Under the pieces are notes generated by a model. That model did not search any database. It was not told the origin of the DNA and saw nothing but the letters and a program-made list of their open reading frames with translations. Positions 10,214-18,950 of a DNA stretch of 64,000 bases are shown piece after piece. Each line of letters opens with the position of its first letter. The stretch's first letter is position 1. The position numbers and the translations under genes were made by a program. The DNA comes from Tissierellia bacterium (GTDB lineage Bacteria > Bacillota > Clostridia > Tissierellales > Peptoniphilaceae): positions 30,082 through 94,081 of the forward strand of contig JAUNLJ010000004.1 of the NCBI GenBank assembly GCA_030532305.1, in the 5' to 3' direction.

Positions 10214-11076
10214 AAAGACCTGAAATTATAGGTATCAACGATGCCGATGGCTTGGATCCTTTAGCCGTATATGTCATCTCAGATAGTATCGGAGAAACGG
10301 GAGAACTCATTGCCAAGGCCACGGTCAGGCAATTTGATGATGTGGACTATGTCATTAAACGGTATCCCTACCATAATAGCATCGAGCAAATTGGTCCTCT
10401 TTTAGAAGAGGTGGCTCAAAAGAAAAGGGCCCTGATTGTCTATACCAATGTAGACACAGACACCAGAGAATATATAGCCAGAAAGCAAAAGGAGCTGGGC
10501 CTCTATATGGTAGATGTCATGGGCCCGCCCATGGACGAGCTCCAGTCTCTTTTAGGCTATGAGCCCAAGAGGGAACCCGGACTTATCCGGAGGCTGGATG
10601 AAAACTACTTCAAGAAGGTGGAGGCCATTGAGTTTGCCGTTAAGTATGACGATGGGAAAAATCCCCAGGGCATTGTCAATGCGGATATCTGCCTAGTAGG
10701 GGTCAGCCGGACCTCCAAGACCCCCCTGTCCATGTACCTGGCCCACCAGTTCTACAAGGTGGCCAATGTGCCCCTGGTGCCAGAAATTATGGTCCCTGAT
10801 GAAATTTTCCAAAAGGACCCCAACCGGGTCTTTGGCCTGGTGGCTAATTCCGACAAGCTCTATACCATCCGGGAGGAAAGACTCCGGGCCCTGGGCCTAA
10901 ATTCCCGGGCCAAATATGCCAACGTGGACCGGATTAGGGAGGAAGTGGCCTATTCTAAAAGGGTCATGGACCAAATTGGCTGTGAGGTCATTGATGTGTC
11001 CAACAAGGCCCTAGAGGAGACCGCGCAAATTATTATTGGCCATTTAAAAAACAAGGGTCTGTCTAAAAAAGACTAG
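10210..11076 (+). CDS. ppsR: Pyruvate, phosphate dikinase regulatory protein (kinase/phosphorylase)
   Basis: DUF299-family bifunctional enzyme that inactivates PPDK or PEP synthase by ADP-dependent phosphorylation and restores it by phosphorolysis. About 288 residues. Seen: N-terminal VYVISDSIGETGE and the family P-loop GVSRTSKTPLS. ATG 10210 is preceded by GGGGAGAAG and overlaps the ccpN stop; ATG 10195 is an upstream alternative inside ccpN. No PPDK gene is in this window. Pairing with ccpN points to control of the pyruvate/PEP node. Confidence 0.93.
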   Translation: MKRPEIIGINDADGLDPLAVYVISDSIGETGELIAKATVRQFDDVDYVIKRYPYHNSIEQIGPLLEEVAQKKRALIVYTNVDTDTREYIARKQKELGLYMVDVMGPPMDELQSLLGYEPKREPGLIRRLDENYFKKVEAIEFAVKYDDGKNPQGIVNADICLVGVSRTSKTPLSMYLAHQFYKVANVPLVPEIMVPDEIFQKDPNRVFGLVANSDKLYTIREERLRALGLNSRAKYANVDRIREEVAYSKRVMDQIGCEVIDVSNKALEETAQIIIGHLKNKGLSKKD

Positions 11077-11096
11077 ACCCCAGGGAGGTGGAAGCC

Positions 11097-12113
11097 ATGA
11101 CAATACGAGAAAGGTCAGAGGCCCTGGAAAAAAAGATCCTGTCTCCCCGGGCCTGCCTGTCCTCAAAAACCAAGGGGAGGCAGGTATGGGAAGAGCCTTG
11201 CGATATGCGAACAGACTTCCAGAGGGACCGGGACCGGATTATTCATTCCAAGGCCTTTCGGAGGTTAAAGCACAAGACCCAGGTCTTTATCTCTCCTGAG
11301 GGAGACCACTACCGGACCCGGCTAACCCACACCCTGGAAGTCAGTCAAATTGCCAGGACCATGGCCAGGGCCCTCCAGCTCAATGAAGACCTGGTGGAGG
11401 CCATTGCCCTGGGCCACGACCTGGGCCATACCCCCTTTGGCCATAGTGGGGAGAAGGTCTTAAACGACCTCCACCCCCAGGGCTTTAGGCACAACGACCA
11501 CAGCCTAAGGGTGGTGGACCTTTTGGAAAGCTCCAGCAAGAGGCAGGGCTTAAACCTGACCTATGAAGTGAGGGAGGGGATCAAAAAACATACAGGACCA
11601 GACCTGCCCCAGACCTATGAGGGCCAGCTTATCCGGTATGCCGACCGTTTTGCCTATATTAACCACGATATAGACGATGCAGTCAGGGCCCAGGTCCTAA
11701 GGCTAGAAGACCTGCCCAAGGACCTGGTGGAGATTTTAGGGGTGGGCCATTCCCAAAGGATCAATAGCATGATCCGGTCCCTGGTCAAAAGCAGTTTGGA
11801 CCAAGGAAAAATCACCATGGACCAGGAAGTGGGTGGGGCCACCCAAAGGCTAAGGGCCTTTATGTTTGAGACCGTCTATTTTAATCCCAAGGCCAAGAGC
11901 GAGGAAGAAAAGATCTCCCATATCCTAAGGGAGCTCTACCACTATTATAAAAAACATATAGACAAGATCCCCAACCACCTAGTAGGCGTCTATGGGGATG
12001 GGGACTATACGGACGATGATCTCATTGTAGACTATATTGCCGGCATGAGTGATAAGTTTGCCCTCCATGTTTGGCAGAAGATTTTTGTCCCAAAATTTTG
12101 GGCCCTAGACTAG
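11097..12113 (+). CDS. Deoxyguanosinetriphosphate triphosphohydrolase-like HD protein
   Basis: HD-domain dNTPase of the Dgt family, about 338 residues, the short monodomain type. Seen: RTRLTHTLEVSQIA, then the metal motif HDLGHTPFGHSGE, followed by HNDHSLRV. It would hydrolyse dNTPs to nucleosides and triphosphate. ATG 11097 follows GGGAGGTGG; a GTG at 11088 lies inside that site and is rejected. It sits directly before dnaG, a common Firmicute arrangement that suggests a link to replication. Substrate preference unknown. Confidence 0.92.
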   Translation: MTIRERSEALEKKILSPRACLSSKTKGRQVWEEPCDMRTDFQRDRDRIIHSKAFRRLKHKTQVFISPEGDHYRTRLTHTLEVSQIARTMARALQLNEDLVEAIALGHDLGHTPFGHSGEKVLNDLHPQGFRHNDHSLRVVDLLESSSKRQGLNLTYEVREGIKKHTGPDLPQTYEGQLIRYADRFAYINHDIDDAVRAQVLRLEDLPKDLVEILGVGHSQRINSMIRSLVKSSLDQGKITMDQEVGGATQRLRAFMFETVYFNPKAKSEEEKISHILRELYHYYKKHIDKIPNHLVGVYGDGDYTDDDLIVDYIAGMSDKFALHVWQKIFVPKFWALD

Positions 12114-12124
12114 GAGGTTAGAGG

Positions 12125-13924
12125 ATGGCAGCCATTATTGATGACTTGGTCATAGAGCAGGTCAAAGACCAAGCTGACATTGTGGAGATTATAGGCCGGA
12201 GTGTAGACCTTAAAAAACAGGGAACCAGCTACATGGGCCTTTGCCCCTTCCACCATGAGAAGACCCCCTCTTTTTCCGTCCAAAGGGAAAAGGGATACTA
12301 CCACTGTTTTGGCTGTGGGGCAGGAGGGGACGTGATCTCCTTTGTGATGGAAAGTCAGAACATGAGCTTTATTGAGGCGGTCACCTACCTGGCTGAAGAC
12401 CTCCATATCCCCCTAAGACAGGGGAACCAGGAGGCAGAAAAAAGAAAGAAAAAACGAGACCGGATCTACCAGATGAACCGGGAGGCCGCCCTCTACTACA
12501 TGAAGATTTTAAGCCGGCACAGCTATGGCCTGGCCTATTTAGAGAGCCGGGGGATCAACCACAAGACCCTCCTTAAGTTTGGCCTGGGCTTTGCCCCCTC
12601 AGGAGGGGACCAGTTAAGAAACCATCTTTTAAAAAAGGGCTACAAGGAGGAAGAGCTGTATGAGGCCGACCTCCTATCTTATAATGAGGAAAAAAACCAC
12701 TACTTTGACCGTTTTAGGAACCGGCTGATCTTTCCTATTATTGACACCCGGTCCCGGGTCATTGGTTTTGGGGGCCGGGTCTTGGGAGAGGGCCTTCCCA
12801 AGTACCTTAACACCAAGGAAACCCCGGTCTTTACCAAGGGGACCATGCTCTATGGCCTAAACCTCTTGGCCAAGGAATCGGACCGGTCTAAGATACTTTT
12901 GGTGGAAGGCTATATGGATGTTATAGCCCTCTATAAAAGTGGTATAAATTATAGTACAGCCTCCCTAGGGACAGCCCTAACCCGGGACCAGGCCCGGCTT
13001 ATTAAACGGTATGGCAAGGAAGTCTATATTTGCTATGACGGAGACCAGGCTGGGGTAAGGGCCAGCAAACGGGCCATCCAGGTCCTTTTCCAGGAGGATA
13101 TCCATCCTAAGATTGTCCAACTTAAGGATGGGCTGGACCCAGACGACTTTATTAAAAAGTATGGGGTCTTTGAATTTGAGGCCGCCCTTAAGGGGGCCAT
13201 AACAGCCGTGGCCTTTTATATCCAGGAGGCAGAAAAAAACTTTAACCTGTCTTCCACAGAGTCTTTTTCTAACTTCTTACGGGAGATTGCGGCCATCCTA
13301 TCTAGGATCCAATCTCCTGTGGAACAGGACGTCTATTTAGACAGGGTGGCCCAGGCCTATGGGGTTAGCAAGGAGGCCCTCCGGCTAGAAATGGGCCGGG
13401 TCCCCCCTAGGGCCCAGAGCCTGGACTTAAAAAAAGAGAGGGAAAAAAAGCCCCGGGATCCTTCCAATAACCGGATCCTGACCCTTTTAGCCTATAGCCT
13501 GGAGTCCCAAGACTTTTGTAGCCTGGTAGGCAGGGGCCTTGGGGAAAAGCTAGACCTAAAGGACAAGTGGAAGGAGGTCCTAGAGGGCCTAGGCCAGCTC
13601 TACCAGGAGGGGCTAAAGACCAGGGACCAGCGCATAGAGGCCCTTCTAAGTCGCCATCCAGAATATAGGCAAGAGATAGAAAAGATCTTAGAGATTAAAC
13701 TGGACCTTCCCCAAGGAGAAAAAATTATTCAAGAGCTGATAGATAGTATCTATAGGCAAGAGCTGGAGCAAGAACGGGATATGCTTTTAGGCAGGATCCG
13801 CCACCTAGAGGGGTTAGCATCCCCCTCAGAAGAAGAAAGAAAAAGGTTAAAGGATCATTTAATAGAACTCACAGAGATAGTCCATAAGCTTGGATCAGTA
13901 AGTCGAGGAGGTTTAAATGGATAA
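12125..13924 (+). CDS. dnaG: DNA primase
   Basis: Primase that makes RNA primers for replication, 599 residues. Seen: N-terminal zinc ribbon with [11 protein letters not shown] and CFGCGAGGD, the primase core, the TOPRIM segment [14 protein letters not shown] with acidic residues CYDGDQAG, and a helicase-binding C-terminal region. AGGAGG precedes ATG 12125. It overlaps rpoD by eight bases, forming the classic dnaG-rpoD macromolecular synthesis unit. Confidence 0.97.
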   Translation: MAAIIDDLVIEQVKDQADIVEIIGRSVDLKKQGTSYMGLCPFHHEKTPSFSVQREKGYYHCFGCGAGGDVISFVMESQNMSFIEAVTYLAEDLHIPLRQGNQEAEKRKKKRDRIYQMNREAALYYMKILSRHSYGLAYLESRGINHKTLLKFGLGFAPSGGDQLRNHLLKKGYKEEELYEADLLSYNEEKNHYFDRFRNRLIFPIIDTRSRVIGFGGRVLGEGLPKYLNTKETPVFTKGTMLYGLNLLAKESDRSKILLVEGYMDVIALYKSGINYSTASLGTALTRDQARLIKRYGKEVYICYDGDQAGVRASKRAIQVLFQEDIHPKIVQLKDGLDPDDFIKKYGVFEFEAALKGAITAVAFYIQEAEKNFNLSSTESFSNFLREIAAILSRIQSPVEQDVYLDRVAQAYGVSKEALRLEMGRVPPRAQSLDLKKEREKKPRDPSNNRILTLLAYSLESQDFCSLVGRGLGEKLDLKDKWKEVLEGLGQLYQEGLKTRDQRIEALLSRHPEYRQEIEKILEIKLDLPQGEKIIQELIDSIYRQELEQERDMLLGRIRHLEGLASPSEEERKRLKDHLIELTEIVHKLGSVSRGGLNG

Positions 13925-15008
13925 AAAGACTTTTGATAACTATGAGTCTAAAGAAGCTATTATAAAGGAATTAAAAGACAAGGGAAAAAAGAAGGGGAAA
14001 TTAACCTACGAAGAAATTATTGACGCCCTAGATGAGATTGAATTAGGCTCAGAGGATATTGAGGACTTATATTCCAGCTTTGAAGAAGTGGGCATTCAAA
14101 TCGTAGACGAAGACGATGAGGATGAAGACGACAAGAAAAAGAAGAAAGAATCCAAAGAAATCAAAGCACCTAAGGGAGTCAGTGTAGATGACCCTGTCCG
14201 TATGTACCTCAAGGAGATTGGGAAGGTAGACCTGCTCACGGCAGAAGAAGAAATTGCCATTGCCAAGCGGATTGAGGCAGGGGACGAAAGCGCCAAGCAG
14301 GAGCTGGCTGAGGCCAACCTCCGCCTAGTGGTGAGTATAGCCAAACGCTATGTGGGCCGGGGCATGAGCTTTTTGGACCTGATCCAGGAGGGAAACCTGG
14401 GCTTGATGAAGGCGGTAGAAAAGTTTGACTACACCAAGGGCTTTAAGTTTTCCACCTATGCCACCTGGTGGATTAGGCAGGCCATTACCCGGGCCATTGC
14501 CGACCAGGCCCGGACCATCCGGATTCCAGTCCACATGGTGGAAACCATCAACAAGCTAGTTAGGGTCCAAAGGCAACTGGTTCAAGAGCTAGGCCGGGAC
14601 CTAACCCCAGAAGAAATTGCTGAAGAAATGGGCATGACCGTAGAAAAGGTCCGGGAAATTCAAAAGATTGCCCAGGAGCCAGTGTCTCTTGAAACCCCCA
14701 TAGGGGAAGAAGAAGATTCCCACCTAGGGGACTTTATCCCCGATGACGATATAGAATCCCCCCAAGATGCGGCCACCTTTACCCTTTTAAAGGAACAATT
14801 AGACGATGTTCTAATGACCCTAACAGAAAGGGAAAAGGAAGTTTTAACCCTGCGTTTTGGTCTTATTGACGGACGGGCCAGGACCCTAGAGGAAGTAGGC
14901 AAGGTCTTTGATGTGACCCGGGAGCGGATCCGTCAAATTGAAGCCAAGGCCCTAAGAAAACTCCGCCATCCCAGCCGGAGTAAAAAACTAAAGGATTTTC
15001 TAGAATGA
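13917..15008 (+). CDS. rpoD: Primary RNA polymerase sigma factor (sigma A)
   Basis: Housekeeping sigma-70 factor, 363 residues. Seen: a short region 1.1 with an acidic/lysine stretch ([13 protein letters not shown]), region 1.2 [11 protein letters not shown], region 2 with [16 protein letters not shown], and region 4 with [20 protein letters not shown] at the C-terminus. CGAGGAGG precedes the start inside dnaG. It should direct the TTGACA/TATAAT promoters seen elsewhere in this window. Confidence 0.98.
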   Translation: MDKKTFDNYESKEAIIKELKDKGKKKGKLTYEEIIDALDEIELGSEDIEDLYSSFEEVGIQIVDEDDEDEDDKKKKKESKEIKAPKGVSVDDPVRMYLKEIGKVDLLTAEEEIAIAKRIEAGDESAKQELAEANLRLVVSIAKRYVGRGMSFLDLIQEGNLGLMKAVEKFDYTKGFKFSTYATWWIRQAITRAIADQARTIRIPVHMVETINKLVRVQRQLVQELGRDLTPEEIAEEMGMTVEKVREIQKIAQEPVSLETPIGEEEDSHLGDFIPDDDIESPQDAATFTLLKEQLDDVLMTLTEREKEVLTLRFGLIDGRARTLEEVGKVFDVTRERIRQIEAKALRKLRHPSRSKKLKDFLE

Positions 15009-15667
15009 TAGGCCTGTCCCCCCGGCTAGAGGCCATAGCCAGCCTAGTAAGTCCTGTGGGCACCCTGGCCGACATAGGGACCGACCATGGCCTCTTGCCT
15101 GCCTTCCTCCTAGAAGAGGGGCAGGTGGGCCAGGTTATTGTCACCGACATTTCGCCGGCCAGCCTAAATAAGTCCCGGGTCCTTTTAGGCCGGCGCTTTG
15201 AAAAAGACCAGTTTTCCTGCCGGGAGGGAGACGGGCTAGGCCCCCTAGAAGAAGGGGAGGCCCAGGCCCTGGTTATAGCCGGCATGGGGGGGCTTCTTAT
15301 TGGTGACATCCTAAGCCAAAAAAGAGGCCTGGTCCAGTCCCTGGACTATCTGATCCTCCAACCCATGCAGGCCCAAGAAGACCTGTGGGACTGGCTAAGT
15401 CAAGAAAATTTTGAACTTTTAGATAGGGCCTTGGCCAGAGAAGGGGACCGTTTTTACCCCATAGTTAAGGTGAAATCTGCCAAGAAGAAGTGGGATTTAC
15501 CCATCTCTTGGGAGGACTTTAAGGACTGTAACCACTTTGAGGCCCTGGTTAAAAGAAATCATGGCCACTATCTGAAGATAGAAGAAGAGATAAAAAGACG
15601 TGCAAAGACAAAGGACCAGATAGACGAAGTCCAAAGATTGAGAAAGCAATGGGAGGCCTACTTATGA
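15005..15667 (+). CDS. trmK: tRNA (adenine22-N1)-methyltransferase TrmK
   Basis: SAM-dependent methyltransferase making m1A22 in tRNA, 220 residues. Seen: N-terminal [15 protein letters not shown] motif [10 protein letters not shown], then [12 protein letters not shown] and the GMGG segment; a C-terminal coiled region ends the protein. It overlaps rpoD by ATGA and nif3 by four bases, the B. subtilis order sigA-(cccA)-yqfN-yqfO without cccA. Confidence 0.94.
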   Translation: MIGLSPRLEAIASLVSPVGTLADIGTDHGLLPAFLLEEGQVGQVIVTDISPASLNKSRVLLGRRFEKDQFSCREGDGLGPLEEGEAQALVIAGMGGLLIGDILSQKRGLVQSLDYLILQPMQAQEDLWDWLSQENFELLDRALAREGDRFYPIVKVKSAKKKWDLPISWEDFKDCNHFEALVKRNHGHYLKIEEEIKRRAKTKDQIDEVQRLRKQWEAYL

Positions 15668-16428
15668 AGCTAGAAGAGGTCATAGCCTATATGGACTCTT
15701 GGGCCCCGGAAGAGAGCCAGGAAGACTGGGACAATTCGGGGCCTCAAATTTATTTTAAGGACCAAGACCTAAAGGGGATTTTAGTCTGCATGGATATTAA
15801 CCAGGCAGCCTATAAAAAAGCCAAGGACCTGGGGTGCAACCTACTTATTAGCCACCACCCCTTGTTTTTTTCGCCCATTAAATCCCTAAGAGAGGATAGC
15901 TACAAGGGCCAGCTGGTTATGGACCTTATCCAGTCCAGGATCCAGGTCTACTCTGCCCATACCAATCTGGACAAGGCCACCGATGGGGTCAACCACCAAT
16001 GGCTGGCCCTGCTTAAGCTGTCTCAAGTGGAAAAACTAAGTGAGGAAGACGGCATAGGCCTTGTGGGCCAGGGAGAGTGGACCCTAGAAGACCTGGATGG
16101 TCTTTTTAAGGACCTGGGCTTTAGGCATGTAAGGTATTATGGCAAAAAGAGGGCCTATTTTAACCGCCTAGCCATCTGTGGTGGGTCTGGGGCCGACTAT
16201 CTAGAAGAGGCCAAGGCCAAGGGGGCCCAGGTCCTTATAACGGGAGATGTGAAATACCACCAGGGGCAAAGGGCCTATGAAGAGGGGATGACCTTAATTG
16301 ACCTTGGCCATTTTGAAAGTGAGAGCCTTATTTTAGACCGGATAAGTAGCCGGCTAAAGGTGGCCTTTCCCCATGTGGCTATTTACACCCATAAAGAAGC
16401 AGATTATAGCTTTGAAATAGACCCATAA
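15664..16428 (+). CDS. Nif3-like dinuclear metal center protein
   Basis: NIF3/YqfO family, about 254 residues, the short form without the inserted PII-like domain. Seen: metal-ligand motifs ISHHPLFF, SAHTNLDKATDGVN and the C-terminal HFESE. It was described as a GTP cyclohydrolase I type 2 homologue, but its real substrate is unclear. ATG 15664 overlaps the trmK stop and has GGGAGG upstream; ATG 15649 is an earlier alternative. The rnpB promoter begins inside its last codons. Confidence 0.92.
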   Translation: MKLEEVIAYMDSWAPEESQEDWDNSGPQIYFKDQDLKGILVCMDINQAAYKKAKDLGCNLLISHHPLFFSPIKSLREDSYKGQLVMDLIQSRIQVYSAHTNLDKATDGVNHQWLALLKLSQVEKLSEEDGIGLVGQGEWTLEDLDGLFKDLGFRHVRYYGKKRAYFNRLAICGGSGADYLEEAKAKGAQVLITGDVKYHQGQRAYEEGMTLIDLGHFESESLILDRISSRLKVAFPHVAIYTHKEADYSFEIDP

Positions 16429-16439
16429 TGTGGTAAAAT
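16412..16439 (+). promoter_or_regulatory. Promoter of rnpB
   Basis: TTGAAA at 16412-16417 and TAAAAT at 16434-16439, separated by 16 bases. This would start transcription close to 16,447, which fits the predicted 5' end of RNase P RNA. The -35 box lies inside the end of the nif3-like gene. Confidence 0.6.
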
Positions 16440-16448
16440 AAAAGAATA

Positions 16449-16790
16449 GAGTTCGAGTACGTTGGTCGACTGCGCGTCATGCGAGGAAAGTCCGTGCTCC
16501 ACAGAGCAAAGGTGCTGGATAACGTCCAGTAGGGGCGACCCTAAGGCTAGTGCAACAGAGATATACCGCCAAGTTGACTTGGTAAGGCTGGAAAGGCGAG
16601 GTAAGAGCTCACCAGCACATAGGCGACTATGTGGCTATGTAAACCCCATCTGGAGCAAGACCAAGAAGGAGCAAAAGGGTGGCTGCTCGTCACCTTCCAT
16701 AAGGTAGGTCGCTAAAGCTTTTTGGTGACAAAAAGATTAGATAGATAGTCGATGAATACAGAACACGGCTTATAGATGTAGTCGGACTCA
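16449..16790 (+). ncRNA. rnpB: RNase P RNA
   Basis: Catalytic RNA of RNase P, which trims the 5' leader of tRNA precursors. Seen: the P4 5' strand GCGAGGAAAGTCCGTGCTC, the AGTGCAACAGAGA and CCGCC core, GGAGCAAGACCAAG, and the 3' signature ACAGAACACGGCTTATAG. Helix P1 pairs GAGTTCGA (16449-16456) with TCGGACTC (16782-16789), fixing both ends. The P12-like GGTAAGAGCTCACC arm and short length suggest the ancestral A type rather than the Bacillus B type. A frame over 16462-16707 is accidental. Confidence 0.96.
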
Positions 16791-16802
16791 ATCCCTAAGG
16801 GA

Positions 16803-16842
16803 AAAAAAGAGGAGCCATAGGAAGACCTAGGGCTCTTTTTTA
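16803..16842 (+). terminator. Rho-independent terminator after rnpB
   Basis: Stem GAGCCATAGG (16812-16821) pairs with CCTAGGGCTC (16826-16835) with one mismatch, loop AAGA, followed by a run of T. The bases from here to the next promoter at 16926 are AT-rich and show nothing else. Confidence 0.85.
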
Positions 16843-16925
16843 TAGGCAAGAAAGTCAGGGAAGCCTGTAAAAGGAGAATTATTTTATAAAAATCCAAAAG
16901 TTTTAAATTTTTTAAGAAAAATCCC

Positions 16926-16954
16926 TTGACAAAAAAATAAAATACCCTTAAAAT
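16926..16954 (+). promoter_or_regulatory. Promoter of the T-box array
   Basis: Perfect TTGACA at 16926-16931, a 17-base spacer and TAAAAT at 16949-16954. It lies just upstream of the first of three T-box leaders and should drive them plus the first binding-protein gene. Confidence 0.75.
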
Positions 16955-16984
16955 ATGTTCCAAGCTAAGAAAAAGCAGGACCTA

Positions 16985-17176
16985 TAGGGAAAATTAACAG
17001 AGAGCCGGGAGAGCTGAGAGCCTGGCAATTGGAAGTATGGGTCGTTTCACTTTGGAGCTGGTGGGCTGATAAGGCCTATCCCGTATCCCGCGTTAAGGGT
17101 CCAAGAGATAGGTAAGACCTATAAAAAAGGTGGTAACGCGAGCACTTCGTCCTTTTGGCGGAGGGCTTTTTTATTT
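16985..17176 (+). promoter_or_regulatory. T-box leader, copy 1 of 3
   Basis: tRNA-sensing transcription attenuator. Seen: CAGAGAGCCGG and GCTGAGAG in stem I, TTGGAGCTG, and the T-box proper AAGGTGGTAACGCGAGC at 17127-17143, followed by a hairpin and CTTTTTTATTT. The bulge triplet reads TGGT, which pairs with an uncharged tRNA ending ACCA (discriminator A). Stem I differs from copies 2 and 3 and I could not fix the specifier codon. The distance to copy 2 is 223 bases. Confidence 0.88.
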
Positions 17177-17205
17177 AAGAAAATAAGCTAAGAAAAAGCT
17201 AGATA

Positions 17206-17398
17206 AACATGGAAGATTGACAGAGAGCCGGGGGAGCTGAGAGCCTGGTAATGGGAAGTGTTTGTCATTTCACTTTGGAGCTGGTGGGCTCATAAGGCCC
17301 TCCCGTATCCCGCGTTAAGGGTCCAAGAGATAGGTAAGACCTATAAAAAAGGTGGTAACGCGAGCACTTCGTCCTTTTGGCGGAGGGCTTTTTTATTT
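17206..17398 (+). promoter_or_regulatory. T-box leader, copy 2 of 3
   Basis: Second complete T-box with its own terminator (T tract near 17389-17396). T-box core at 17349-17365. It matches copy 3 almost base for base over about 190 bases, including stem I, and shares the antiterminator and terminator of copy 1. A GAGCC/GGCTC base helix closes stem I (17224-17228 with about 17287-17291). Confidence 0.88.
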
Positions 17399-17427
17399 AA
17401 GAAAATAAGCTAAGAAAAAGCTAGATA

Positions 17428-17625
17428 AACATGGAAGATTGACAGAGAGCCGGGGGAGCTGAGAGCCTGGTAATGGGAAGTGTTTGTCATTTCACTTTGG
17501 AGCTGGTGGGCTCATAAGGCCCTCCCGTATCCCGCGTTAAGGGTTCAAGAGATAGGTAAGACCTATAAAAAAGGTGGTAACGCGAGCGCCCTCGTCCTTT
17601 TGGATGGGGGCCCATTTATTTTTAA
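17428..17625 (+). promoter_or_regulatory. T-box leader, copy 3 of 3
   Basis: Third T-box, 222 bases after copy 2 and almost identical to it up to the core at 17571-17587. The terminator half differs: it reads CGCCCTCGTCCTTTTGGATGGGGGC followed by a weaker, interrupted T tract, then the ribosome binding site of the downstream gene. A reading frame that runs through this leader into the gene (from 17480) is not its true start. Confidence 0.87.
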
Positions 17626-17638
17626 GGAGGAAGGAAAG

Positions 17639-18619
17639 ATGAAAAAGTTATTGGCCTGTCTTATGGCCCTAAGTGTCCTGGTGACAGCCTGTAGTTCTGG
17701 AGCTGGTGAGACGGCAGGGTCAGACCAGGCTGGGTCTGGGGAGGAGCTTGTTATCGGTATTATTCAATATATGGACCATGTGTCTCTAGATGCAGCCAAT
17801 AGGGGTTTTCAAGAGGAGCTAGAAGCCTCTGGCAAGAAGGTCCGCTTTATAGAGCAAAATGCCAATGGAGACCTGGCTACGGTCAGTCAAATTGGAGCCA
17901 AGTTCCAGGCTGAAGAGGTGGACCTGGTCTATGCCATTGCCACCCCGGCAGCCCAGGGCATGCAAAACCAGCTAGATAAGACCCCCCTGGTCTTCTCTGC
18001 CGTCACCGACCCCCAAGGGGCAGACCTGGTAGAGAGCCTAGAATCCCCTGGGGGAAATATGACCGGGGTCAGCGACTATATAGATCCCAAGACCCAGCTA
18101 GAAAGATTCATCAGCCTCTATCCTGAGGCCAAGACCATAGGGGTCATCTACAACACCGGGGAGCAAAACTCCAGGGTCCAGGTGGAAGAACTTAGGCAGG
18201 CAGCCGAGTCTCTGGGCCTAGGCCTTAAGGAAGTGGGCATTAGCCAAATTGCCGATGTGTCCCAGGCCATCGCCTCCTTGGCAAAAGACATAGACGGTCT
18301 TTTTGCCCTGACAGACAATATGGTGGCCAGTGCAGGCCCCACGGTGGCCAAGGCCCTTTTAGATAAAAAAATCCCCTCTGTATCAGCAGAAGAGGGTCAG
18401 GTAAAAAATGGTCTCCTTTTTAGTGAGGGGGTCAACTATGAAGAGCATGGCCGCCAGGCCGGAAGAATGGCCCTAAAGATTTTAGAGGGCCAGGCTCCCA
18501 AGGACTTACCTGTAGAATTTAATGAGGTCAATCATTTACTAGTTAACGAAGAGACAGCCAAGGCCCTGGGTCTGGATTTAAATCATCCAGCCCTTCAGGA
18601 AGGTACCCTGGTAAAATAA
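17639..18619 (+). CDS. ABC transporter substrate-binding lipoprotein, TrpX-like (first copy)
   Basis: Extracellular binding protein of the PF04392 (ABC_sub_bind) family, about 326 residues, linked in other Firmicutes to aromatic amino-acid uptake. Seen: a signal peptide with lipobox LVTAC (Cys around residue 20), then IGIIQYMDHVSLDAANRGF and IATPAAQGMQNQ, typical of the family. ATG 17639 follows AAGGAGGAAGG; the frame upstream is T-box RNA. It resembles the second binding protein closely (VYAIATPAAQG in both). No permease of its own lies beside it, so it probably shares the downstream one. Ligand is set by the unresolved T-box specifier. Confidence 0.88.
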   Translation: MKKLLACLMALSVLVTACSSGAGETAGSDQAGSGEELVIGIIQYMDHVSLDAANRGFQEELEASGKKVRFIEQNANGDLATVSQIGAKFQAEEVDLVYAIATPAAQGMQNQLDKTPLVFSAVTDPQGADLVESLESPGGNMTGVSDYIDPKTQLERFISLYPEAKTIGVIYNTGEQNSRVQVEELRQAAESLGLGLKEVGISQIADVSQAIASLAKDIDGLFALTDNMVASAGPTVAKALLDKKIPSVSAEEGQVKNGLLFSEGVNYEEHGRQAGRMALKILEGQAPKDLPVEFNEVNHLLVNEETAKALGLDLNHPALQEGTLVK

Positions 18620-18622
18620 GTC

Positions 18623-18651
18623 TTGACAAAGTGTCTTCTATACTTTACACT
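18623..18651 (+). promoter_or_regulatory. Promoter of the second transporter leader
   Basis: TTGACA at 18623-18628, 17-base spacer, TACACT at 18646-18651. It starts three bases after the stop of the first binding-protein gene, so the second unit has its own promoter. Confidence 0.6.
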
Positions 18652-18660
18652 GGTAAACAA

Positions 18661-18943
18661 ATTATATAAAAGGCGAGATATGAGAGAAGAACAAGGGGAG
18701 ACTTTCCAGAGAGCTATCGGCAGGTGGAAGATAGCAAGAGAAGCTTGTTATATATACACTCATATAGCTGACTGGCTGAAGGAAAGTAGGCCAGTCCGGA
18801 GACCCCCGTTAGCATAGGTTGAGGATTAACTCTTAGAGGTAATTATATTTATAATTACAAATCAGGGTGGTACCACGAGATATGACCTCTCGTCCCTGTA
18901 AACCGTTTGTGTTTGCAGAGACGGGGGGTAATTTTTTTTGGAG
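18661..18943 (+). promoter_or_regulatory. T-box leader, probably tyrosine-responsive
   Basis: Canonical T-box unlike the three upstream. Stem I: ATATGA (from about 18678) pairs with TCATAT (about 18760-18765) and AACAAG pairs with CTTGTT; the loop between carries TATATACA at 18751-18758, holding TAT and TAC, both Tyr codons. Distal motifs CAGAGAG and GGTGGAA are present. The core CAGGGTGGTACCACGAG has TGGT, matching discriminator A as in tRNA-Tyr. A terminator hairpin ends in AATTTTTTTT before the ribosome binding site. ATA (Ile) is a weaker reading of the same loop. Confidence 0.85.
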
Positions 18944-18950
18944 GTAAAAA

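Noticed and set aside
16462..16707. Open frame of 81 codons inside rnpB
   Set aside because: It lies entirely within the conserved RNase P RNA and has no ribosome binding site.
16985..17625. CRISPR or mobile repeat array
   Set aside because: The repeated units of about 222 bases are T-box leaders with terminators, not short repeats with unique spacers.
17480..17638. N-terminal extension of the first binding protein
   Set aside because: The extension is encoded by the third T-box; the lipoprotein signal starts at ATG 17639 with its own ribosome binding site.
18623..18817. Open frame of 64 codons before the second binding-protein gene
   Set aside because: It is within the T-box leader RNA; its first bases are the TTGACA promoter box.
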